Shown here one piece after another: positions 1 through 5,204 of a DNA stretch of 6,877 nt. Both the position numbers and the translations under genes were made by a program. The stretch is from the NCBI GenBank assembly GCA_003165095.1, contig PLSH01000082.1, positions 10,114 to 16,990 on the forward strand, in the 5' to 3' direction. Each line of letters starts with the position of its first letter. Within the stretch, counting starts at the first letter, position 1. The notes under the pieces were generated by a model that was not told the origin of the DNA, made no database searches, and saw only the letters and a program-made list of their open reading frames with translations. Origin of the DNA: Acidobacteriaceae bacterium. Its GTDB lineage: Bacteria > Acidobacteriota > Terriglobia > Terriglobales > Acidobacteriaceae.

Positions 1-120
1 GGCCTCGGAGTCGGGGATGGCGGCTACCAGGTCGTTGACTGCCGACTCGCCGCGCCGCCAGAGGATTTTCATCAGCCTCAGTTCGGCTTCAGTCAGCGTA
101 TTGGATTTCTTTGGAGGCAT
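1..120 (-). CDS. BlaI/MecI/CopY-family transcriptional repressor, N-terminal part (runs off left edge)
   Basis: Only the first 40 codons are present; the gene continues beyond position 1. The start is the ATG read on the minus strand at 120-118. The peptide opens MPPKKSNTLTEAELRLMKIL and continues with WRRGESAVNDLVAAI. The pattern LTxAELxxMxxLW followed by a basic residue, G and a helix with a V-x-D/E-L/V core is the start of the winged-helix DNA-binding domain of BlaI/MecI/CopY repressors. In that family the N-terminal domain binds a dyad operator as a dimer, and the C-terminal part, missing here, mediates dimerisation. A BlaR1-type sensor protease is often the neighbour and would lie further left. 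No clear Shine-Dalgarno sequence precedes the start, so translation may be weak or leaderless. A perfect dyad lies 64-79 bp upstream and is a natural autoregulatory site. The family call is firm; the regulated targets are unknown. Confidence 0.82.
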   Translation of the reverse strand, partial: MPPKKSNTLTEAELRLMKILWRRGESAVNDLVAAIPDSEA

Positions 121-183
121 GTTGTCGGTTTTATTGGAAAAATCCCCAAATTCGCTTGGCTGCTACACATCCATAGACGTATC

Positions 184-199
184 AACTAAAGGATTAGTT
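184..199. promoter_or_regulatory. Candidate BlaI-type operator: AACTAA-N4-TTAGTT dyad
   Basis: A perfect inverted repeat, AACTAA (184-189), spacer AGGA, TTAGTT (194-199), lies between the divergent repressor gene (start at 120) and ssb (start at 304). Its size (16 bp) and central spacing fit a site for a winged-helix dimer, and BlaI-family repressors usually bind such dyads at their own promoter. On the minus strand a TTGCAA -35-like hexamer (222-217) sits 17 bp before the dyad, so a bound repressor would cover the -10 region, although the -10 itself is poor. The repeat is observed; its use as the repressor's operator is inferred. Confidence 0.42.
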
Positions 200-270
200 A
201 CCGAATATTGAGAGAATTTGCAAGAATATTTTTCGCGCCGATTCAGGCTGCGCCCGTTGCGGCGGCCGTC

Positions 271-279
271 TGCTATTCT
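271..279 (+). promoter_or_regulatory. Possible extended -10 promoter element for ssb
   Basis: TGCTATTCT matches the extended -10 form TGnTAnnnT (TG at 271-272, TATTCT at 274-279) and lies 24 bases before the ssb ATG. Transcription would start near 286 and give a leader of about 18 nt containing the ribosome binding site GGAGAG (291-296, 7 nt before the start). No -35 hexamer is found at the usual spacing, so the call rests on the -10 element alone. Confidence 0.3.
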
Positions 280-303
280 TTGTGATTACTGGAGAGCACG
301 AAA

Positions 304-774
304 ATGGCCAAGAGCGTTAATAAAGTCATCCTTCTGGGGAACGTGGGGAAGGACCCGGAGATTCGAGCCACACCCGGCGGAGTGACCGTTGCCAACTTTA
401 CCCTCGCTACGAGCGACCGCCAAAAGGATGCGCAGGGCAACTGGCAGGATCGCACGGAGTGGCACAATCTGAAGGCCTTCAACCGCACGGCCGAGATTGT
501 CCGCGACTACGTGAAGAAAGGCTCGAAACTATACATCGAAGGCAAGATTACGACCAACAGCTGGGACGACAAGGACTCCGGCCAGAAGCGTTACCGGACC
601 GAGATTATCGTCTTCGATCTGTCGCTGCTGTCCGGGCGCGAAGAGGGGTCGGGCAGCTACAGCCGTCCCGCGAGCCAGTCTGGCGCACCGGCCGGAATGG
701 ACCAGCGGCCGCCCGCGGGGCAGGACGACATCTCGCAATCGGCTGAGATTTCCGACGACGACATTCCGTTCTGA
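304..774 (+). CDS. ssb: Single-stranded DNA-binding protein SSB
   Basis: Encodes a 156-residue SSB, which coats single-stranded DNA during replication, recombination and repair and recruits partner enzymes through its C-terminal tip. The OB fold occupies about residues 4-108: KVILLGNVGKDPEIR at the start, the TEWHNL strand around residues 51-56, and YIEGKI followed by an aromatic and basic strand up to about residue 105. Aromatic residues W47, W53 and W87 sit where bacterial SSBs stack DNA bases. A short flexible linker rich in G, S, P and Q (about 111-147) leads to the acidic tip DDDIPF, the standard docking site for partners such as RecO, PriA and exonuclease I. The length is slightly below that of E. 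coli SSB because the linker is short. The ATG at 304 has GGAGAG 7 nt upstream. It is probably monocistronic: the next gene is on the opposite strand. Confidence 0.97.
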   Translation: MAKSVNKVILLGNVGKDPEIRATPGGVTVANFTLATSDRQKDAQGNWQDRTEWHNLKAFNRTAEIVRDYVKKGSKLYIEGKITTNSWDDKDSGQKRYRTEIIVFDLSLLSGREEGSGSYSRPASQSGAPAGMDQRPPAGQDDISQSAEISDDDIPF

Positions 775-795
775 CTGTTGTGTGCCGGGTTTTGT

Positions 796-824
796 GCTGA
801 GGCCCCCTACTGGAGGGCCTGAGC
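796..824. terminator. Hairpin between convergent ssb and HPt-receiver gene
   Basis: GCT-g-AGGCCC (796-805) pairs with GGGCCT-g-AGC (815-824) around a 9-nt loop, giving nine base pairs with one G-G mismatch. It lies 22 bp after the ssb stop and 63 bp after the stop of the convergent gene, where a shared bidirectional terminator would be expected. No T tract follows on either strand, so it is not a classical intrinsic terminator; it could act as a pause or mRNA 3'-end stabilising structure. The rest of 775-886 shows nothing else. Confidence 0.35.
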
Positions 825-886
825 GTTCCTGGAAATCCGCAGGTCAACTCGCGGCGCGCGACGGATGACCCGTATTCGCCGTGTGT

Positions 887-1732
887 CTACTGAATCAGCT
901 GATGGAGCTTCATCTCGCCCTGCAGTTGTCCAAGATCGATGGGTTTCATCAGGTATGCATCGCAGAGCTCCTTGAAGCAGAGGATCACTTCCTTCACTTC
1001 CTCCACTGTTGTGGTCATGAAGATCCTGGCGCCGACGGTGGAACGAATGCCACGTGCTTCTTCGAGAGCGCGGATGCGGTGAACCGCTTCGCACCCATCC
1101 ATTTCGGGCATCATGATATCCATGCAGATCAGGTCGTAACTCTGGTCCGCGGCCATCGCCTCGCGGGCCGCTTCCACGGCTTCGACGCCGTTCACGGCGA
1201 TATGACATTCACCGTAGCGGGAGAGGAAGGTCTGGAGCAGCAGGCGGCATGCGAAGTCGTCTTCAACGAGGAGGACCCGCAGACGGCCGCCGTCTCTCTG
1301 CTTGCGGATGGTTGCTTCGGCGCCGCTCGACTGGATCGCGCCGCAGTGCTGCCGATAGAGCTCGGCCAGTTCGGCCACGGGTTCGGCGATGTCGGCCTGA
1401 TTGCTGGATTCAGGACTGTCGATTAACCCCCTCAGGCAATCCACGGCACGCAGCAAAGTGTGGACACGGCTGGGGGTGGGAACCATCTTTCGGGAGCGGA
1501 TAAGCGCGAGCACGTTTTCGGCCTGATGCGCCAGGTCGCCGATCTTCACCAGATTGAAGAAGCCTGAGCCTCCCTTGAGCGTATGAATGGCCCGAAAAGC
1601 ACCATTGAGCCGGTCTTCATCGAAGGCCTCACCCTGCTGTTCGAGGGTGAGGAGGTCCGATTCCACGGTGGACAAAGCGTCACGGGACTCGTCGAGATAA
1701 TCAATCAACAACCGGTCGTCAAGCTTGAACAT
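887..1732 (-). CDS. HPt domain-receiver domain protein (orphan two-component phosphotransfer regulator)
   Basis: Encodes a 281-residue protein with two signalling modules. Residues about 1-105 form a histidine phosphotransfer domain resembling CheA P1; the motif AFRAIHTLKGGSGFF places the phosphorylated histidine at H50. After a linker (about 106-148), residues about 150-281 form a CheY-like receiver: acidic pair D158/D159 in LLVEDDF, phospho-acceptor D205 in MDIMMPEMDG, the threonine run at 240-242, and K263 in the MKP motif. There is no kinase catalytic domain, DNA-binding domain or other output domain, so it probably relays phosphate between an unlinked kinase and another partner, or acts by protein contact. 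An in-frame TTG lies at 1747, but the ATG at 1732 has GAGGAG 7 nt upstream and is preferred; the TTG would overlap that Shine-Dalgarno sequence. It is transcribed away from fdhD and towards ssb. No kinase or chemotaxis gene is nearby, so the pathway cannot be named. Confidence 0.9.
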   Translation of the reverse strand: MFKLDDRLLIDYLDESRDALSTVESDLLTLEQQGEAFDEDRLNGAFRAIHTLKGGSGFFNLVKIGDLAHQAENVLALIRSRKMVPTPSRVHTLLRAVDCLRGLIDSPESSNQADIAEPVAELAELYRQHCGAIQSSGAEATIRKQRDGGRLRVLLVEDDFACRLLLQTFLSRYGECHIAVNGVEAVEAAREAMAADQSYDLICMDIMMPEMDGCEAVHRIRALEEARGIRSTVGARIFMTTTVEEVKEVILCFKELCDAYLMKPIDLGQLQGEMKLHQLIQ

Positions 1733-1772
1733 CGCTGGTCTCCTCAAGGCATGGGCTTAATCTTGCATATCG

Positions 1773-1785
1773 GCCGGATTCCGGC
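1773..1785. repeat. 13-bp perfect inverted repeat in a divergent intergenic region
   Basis: GCCGGA-T-TCCGGC is a perfect dyad with 6-bp arms, 41 bp upstream of the HPt-receiver start and between two divergent genes. The position would suit an operator, but GC-rich dyads arise easily in this base composition and no regulator can be assigned. Confidence 0.3.
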
Positions 1786-1788
1786 ATT

Positions 1789-1806
1789 CTTGAGAGCCTT
1801 GAGAGC
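1789..1806. repeat. 9-bp perfect tandem duplication
   Basis: CTTGAGAGC occurs twice back to back (1789-1797 and 1798-1806), in the gap between the HPt-receiver gene and fdhD. It may be simple slippage or a pair of direct-repeat regulator half-sites; nothing else supports either option. Confidence 0.4.
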
Positions 1807-1917
1807 CGCTCCGAAGCCGGTTGGATTGAAGAGCAAAGGGAGGCCGGCGCGCGGCCGGGGCAGAGAAGGGTGCGCTCTTCGCGACCCGAGTATAGGCTGA
1901 GATTGAGGACGGGAAGC

Positions 1918-2745
1918 GTGCGCGCAGAGCAGAGGAGCGTTGAACCGACGCAGGTGACGGAGTGGTATAACGGCGAGGTGCGTTCCGTGGAGGATTCTCT
2001 GGCTGCGGAGGAGCCGCTCGAGATACGCATCGGAGGCCGGCCGCTGACGGTGACCATGCAGACTCCGGGACACGACCGGGAGTTGGCTGCCGGGTTTCTG
2101 TGGACCGAGGGGCTGGTGGATGCGCGCGATCAGATCGTGGAGATCCGGCAAGCTGGCGCGGGCGCCGGCGCGAAGAACAACGTGGTCGACGTGGAAGTGC
2201 GGGACGGCGCATTTGAACACGAAAGCCTGCAGCGGAACTTTTTCGCGGCATCAAGTTGCGGCATCTGCGGCAAAGCATCCATTGAAGCGGTGCGCGTGCG
2301 CGGCTTGCGCGCTCCGAATGCGGCCTTCAGGATCGATGCGGAGATGTTGTGCGGACTGCCGGAGCAACTGCGCGCCGGGCAGCAGGTCTTTGGACGAACG
2401 GGGGGATTGCACGCGGCGGGGCTGTTTAACGCGGCCGGGGAACTGCTGGCAGTTCGTGAGGACATTGGGCGGCACAATGCTGTAGACAAGATTGTGGGAT
2501 GGGCGCTGCTTGAAGGGCTGCTTCCGTTGAGGACGCATGTGCTGATGGTGAGCGGGCGCGGCGGCTTCGAGATCATGCAAAAAGCACTGGCAGCCGGCAT
2601 TCCGGTGGTGGCTTCGGTGTCGGCGCCTTCGAGCCTGGCGGTAAAGCTGGCCAGGGAACTGAATCTCACGCTGGTGGGGTTTCTGCGCGGACGCCGCTTT
2701 GTTGTCTATGCGGGCCAGTCGCGCTGCCTTCCGGGTGGGCGCTGA
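1918..2745 (+). CDS. fdhD: Formate dehydrogenase accessory sulfurtransferase FdhD
   Basis: FdhD takes sulfur from a cysteine desulfurase and passes it to the molybdenum bis-guanine-dinucleotide cofactor, which formate dehydrogenases need for activity. Numbering from the GTG at 1918, the protein has 275 residues, close to the usual size. Visible family motifs are EEPLEI near the N-terminus, ELAAGFLWTEG (about 55-65), the sulfur-carrying SSCGICGK with C114 and C117, TGGLHAA (about 161-167), the conserved EDIGRHNAVDK (181-191), VSGRGGFEIMQK and LTLVGF near the C-terminus. An in-frame GTG at 1870 would add 16 arginine-rich residues. The 1918 start is preferred because GAGGA lies 8 nt upstream and family similarity begins only after it, while the 1870 codon directly abuts a purine run. 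A weak -10-like TATAGG at 1891-1896 would also favour the later start. No formate dehydrogenase or molybdopterin gene lies in the window. Confidence 0.93.
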   Translation: MRAEQRSVEPTQVTEWYNGEVRSVEDSLAAEEPLEIRIGGRPLTVTMQTPGHDRELAAGFLWTEGLVDARDQIVEIRQAGAGAGAKNNVVDVEVRDGAFEHESLQRNFFAASSCGICGKASIEAVRVRGLRAPNAAFRIDAEMLCGLPEQLRAGQQVFGRTGGLHAAGLFNAAGELLAVREDIGRHNAVDKIVGWALLEGLLPLRTHVLMVSGRGGFEIMQKALAAGIPVVASVSAPSSLAVKLARELNLTLVGFLRGRRFVVYAGQSRCLPGGR

Positions 2746-2898
2746 GGGTAGGGAGAAGTACATGTATTTTCAGTAAAATGGCTCGATTTTCCGGAGAGCT
2801 GGGTCTGGATTTCAGTTTTATAGCAGGGCGCGGCTTTGACAAAAGGAGCAATTGGAGCGAACCTATAGGCGAAGAAAAAGCGAATATAGGTCTTCCCG
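2746..2898 (+). promoter_or_regulatory. Upstream regulatory region of the imuA-imuB-dnaE2 operon
   Basis: This 153-bp gap is clearly richer in A+T than the flanking genes and must hold the operon promoter unless transcription reads through from fdhD. It contains the palindromes TACATGTA (2759-2766) and ATTTT-CAGT-AAAAT (2766-2779), a perfect -35 hexamer TTGACA (2836-2841), the palindrome CCTATAGG (2862-2869), and three GCGAA direct repeats beginning at 2857, 2869 and 2880. TATAGG (2864-2869) is 22 bp from TTGACA, too far for a standard sigma-70 promoter, so no promoter is assigned. I see neither CTGT-N8-ACAG nor GAAC-N4-GTTC, the E. coli and Bacillus LexA box forms. The regulatory role is inferred from position. 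Confidence 0.5.
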
Positions 2899-3687
2899 AT
2901 GCCCACCGCTACCGCCCTTCGCCTGGAGATCGAACGCTCCCTCGAACGCAGCTTTCCGGCGGCGCTGACGCCTGTGCCGCGCACCATCCGCGAGGTTGCC
3001 GGAACAGGGATTGCCGAAGTGGACGCACACCTGGAAGGCGGCTTGCCGGTGGGCGCGATCAGCGAGGTGACGGGGCCGGATTCGTCGGGACGGACGAGCT
3101 TGGCGCTGGCTTTTGTGGCGCGCCGGACCGCGGAGGGGCGGAGCTGCGCGTGGGTGGATGTGAGCGATGCGTTCGATCCGGAGTCGGCGGCGGCGAATGG
3201 CGTGGTTTTGCGGCAACTGCTCTGGGTGCGGTGCCGGGATGCAGCCGGGCAGGCACGTGCATTCGCAAAGGCTGCCACGGGGCAGGCCAGGATGTTGACC
3301 AGGCTCGACCAGGCCTTGCGGGCGACCGATCTGCTGCTGCAGGCGGGGGGATTCGCGGCCATCGTGTTTGACCTCGGCTCGACGGCGCGCGAGCAGGCAA
3401 ACCGCATCCCGCTGGCGACGTGGTTCCGGTTCCGGCAGGCCGCGGACCGCACGCGGTGCAGCCTGGTGGTGCTGGGCCGGGCTGCATACGCGCAGTCGAG
3501 CGCGGCAATGGTGCTCAAGTGTGCGCCGCTACACGCGAGGACCGCGGGCGATACGGCGCTGAACGGTTTTTCGTTTGAAGTGCGGCGCCGGAGGGAACGG
3601 TTCGCGCCGGTCGAAATCGGCGCGCGCAAGCCGCCTGCATCTGCATGGGCCGCGGGCGCGGCGTGGGATGCGGAGAAGCGCGCATGA
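2899..3687 (+). CDS. imuA: ImuA, RecA-like accessory protein of the mutagenesis cassette
   Basis: Encodes 262 residues. ImuA-type proteins are RecA relatives needed, with ImuB and DnaE2, for damage-induced mutagenesis; biochemical data on the family are limited. RecA-like features in order: GTGIAEVDAHLEGGLPVGAI (about 35-54), which resembles the segment before the RecA P-loop; a P-loop GPDSSGRT at 59-66; a strand CAWVDVSDAFDPESAA (83-98) like the RecA segment CAFIDAEHALDP; and a hydrophobic strand IVFDLG (155-160) in the Walker B position with D158. The P-loop lysine is replaced by arginine (R65), so ATP hydrolysis may be reduced or lost. RecA's DNA-binding loops and C-terminal domain are not apparent. 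An in-frame TAG at 2887 excludes earlier starts; the Shine-Dalgarno is weak (AGG, 8 nt upstream). Its stop overlaps the imuB start by 4 bp (ATGA). A divergent RecA paralogue is the only alternative, and the context favours ImuA. Confidence 0.88.
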   Translation: MPTATALRLEIERSLERSFPAALTPVPRTIREVAGTGIAEVDAHLEGGLPVGAISEVTGPDSSGRTSLALAFVARRTAEGRSCAWVDVSDAFDPESAAANGVVLRQLLWVRCRDAAGQARAFAKAATGQARMLTRLDQALRATDLLLQAGGFAAIVFDLGSTAREQANRIPLATWFRFRQAADRTRCSLVVLGRAAYAQSSAAMVLKCAPLHARTAGDTALNGFSFEVRRRRERFAPVEIGARKPPASAWAAGAAWDAEKRA

Positions 3688-5204
3688 GCCGCGAGTTGTA
3701 TGCCTGCGCATATGCGGCGGAGTTTCCGGCGCAGGCGTTGCTGCGCCTGCGCGCGGATCTGAAATCAGGACCGGTGGCGGTGCTTGAAGGCCGCGCTCCG
3801 CAGGAAGCAGTGTGCGCGCTGAACCGTCATGCGCGGCTGCGCGGCGTGGCTCTGGGCATGACGCGTCTCGAAGCCGAGAGCATGGAGGGGTTGACGCTGC
3901 TGCTGCGCTCCGCCGAAAGCGAGACGGCGGCGCGCGAGGTGTTTTTGGAGTGCGCGGCGCATTTTTCTCCGCGCATTGAAGAAGCAAGCGCGGGAACCGC
4001 ATGCGCTTTGCTGCTGGATATTGCGGGTACAGAGCGGCTTTTCGGGCCTTCGGAACGATTGGCGGGGCGGTTGCGCGCGGCGCTCGCGGCTGCAGGTTTT
4101 CGCGCTTCGATTGCGGTGAGCACAAACTATCACGCGGCGCGAATGAAGGCGGCAGCGACGCGCGGGATTACGGTGATTCCAGAGGGCGGAGAGGCGAGAG
4201 CGCTCGAAAAGCTGCCGGTCGCGGCTCTTGAATTGGCCCAGGAACACCAGGAAACATTTGCGTTGTGGGGCATGCGCACGCTGGGCGAGCTGGCCGGCGC
4301 GCCGGAGGACGAGCTGGTGTCGCGGCTGGGCGCAGAGGCTCGCGTTTGGTGGCTGCTGGCGCAGGGCGCGGCGGCACATGCATTTCAGCCCATCGAGCCC
4401 GCGCTTTTGTTGCGCGAGTTCTGCGAGTTCGAGACGCCGGTGGAGCAGATGGACTCGCTGCTCTTTATCGGCGCGCGGATGATCGACTGCCTGGTTGCGC
4501 GCGCGGCGGCGCGGGCGCTGTCGCTGGCGGTGTTGACTGTGGACATGAAGATGGAAGCAGAGCGCGTGCATCGGCGCGTGCTGCGCCCGGCCGTGCCCAC
4601 TACCGACCGCAAGTTTCTGCTCAAGCTGTTGCAACTGGAGATTGCGGCGCATCCGCCTCAGGCGGCGGTTGTTGCGCTCACGCTTGCTGCCGAGGCCGGG
4701 CAGTCGAGCCAGGTGCAGCTGGGGCTGTTTGCGCCGCAGACGCCCGAGCCTTCGCGGCTTGACGTAACCCTGGCGCGGCTGAAGGCCATGGTTGGCGAGG
4801 ATCGCGTGGGCTCGCCGGTGCTTGAAGACACGCATCGCGCGGGCAGTTTTCGCATGGAGGGTTTTGGGATGGCGGGCAAGCCGTCCGCGCCCGAAGCCGA
4901 GCCTGCGCGGATAGCTCTGCGGAGGGTGCGGCCGCCGAGGCCGGTGCGGGTACGTGCTATCCCAGGTCTCACAATCGAGACCTGGTGCACCCGGCCGGTG
5001 TCGTTCAGCGATCAAAACGGCAGCTTTGAAATCACGGCTGCTTACGGACCGTGGCGCAGCAGCGGTTGCTGGTGGGCCGGCGATGGATGGAACGATGAAG
5101 AGTGGGACGTGCTGGCCACCAGCAGCGACGGCGCATCTGTTGCGTGCCTGCTGACCTGCGACCGGATGCGGAATGCGTGGCGGCTGGAGGCTTTTTATGA
5201 TTGA
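3684..5204 (+). CDS. imuB: ImuB, catalytically inactive Y-family polymerase homologue and mutasome adaptor
   Basis: Encodes 506 residues. ImuB is related to Y-family polymerases but works as a scaffold that links DnaE2 and ImuA to the beta sliding clamp. The N-terminal part (about 1-165) matches the Y-family palm and fingers region, including the LLLDIAGTERLFG strand (109-121). The metal-binding acidic residues appear lost: the first motif reads LYACAYAAEF where active enzymes have DMD, and by hand alignment the DE pair corresponds to C107-A108. A helix-hairpin-helix-like segment follows (about 195-225), then a little-finger-like region. QLGLF at 345-349 fits the beta-clamp-binding consensus and occupies the place of the clamp motif in mycobacterial ImuB. 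The C-terminal domain (about 410-506), with GPWRSSGCWW and ending WRLEAFYD, is typical of ImuB. The ATG at 3684 has GGAGA 7 nt upstream and overlaps the imuA stop; an in-frame ATG at 3645 is less likely. Confidence 0.93.
   Translation: MSRELYACAYAAEFPAQALLRLRADLKSGPVAVLEGRAPQEAVCALNRHARLRGVALGMTRLEAESMEGLTLLLRSAESETAAREVFLECAAHFSPRIEEASAGTACALLLDIAGTERLFGPSERLAGRLRAALAAAGFRASIAVSTNYHAARMKAAATRGITVIPEGGEARALEKLPVAALELAQEHQETFALWGMRTLGELAGAPEDELVSRLGAEARVWWLLAQGAAAHAFQPIEPALLLREFCEFETPVEQMDSLLFIGARMIDCLVARAAARALSLAVLTVDMKMEAERVHRRVLRPAVPTTDRKFLLKLLQLEIAAHPPQAAVVALTLAAEAGQSSQVQLGLFAPQTPEPSRLDVTLARLKAMVGEDRVGSPVLEDTHRAGSFRMEGFGMAGKPSAPEAEPARIALRRVRPPRPVRVRAIPGLTIETWCTRPVSFSDQNGSFEITAAYGPWRSSGCWWAGDGWNDEEWDVLATSSDGASVACLLTCDRMRNAWRLEAFYD

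Noticed and set aside
881..1426. A 181-codon plus-strand open frame rich in histidine and phenylalanine
   Set aside because: It is the antisense shadow of the HPt-receiver gene, whose motifs are unambiguous.
1842..1856. GGCCG-GCGCG-CGGCC inverted repeat
   Set aside because: It is a short GC-only palindrome of a kind common by chance in this composition.
2836..2869. TTGACA plus TATAGG as a sigma-70 promoter for imuA
   Set aside because: The spacer is 22 bp, outside the functional range, and no better -10 is found at 16-18 bp.
2778..3371. A 197-codon plus-strand frame starting upstream of imuA
   Set aside because: It overlaps imuA out of frame, becomes a low-complexity Gly/Arg/Ala-rich sequence, and loses to the RecA-like frame.
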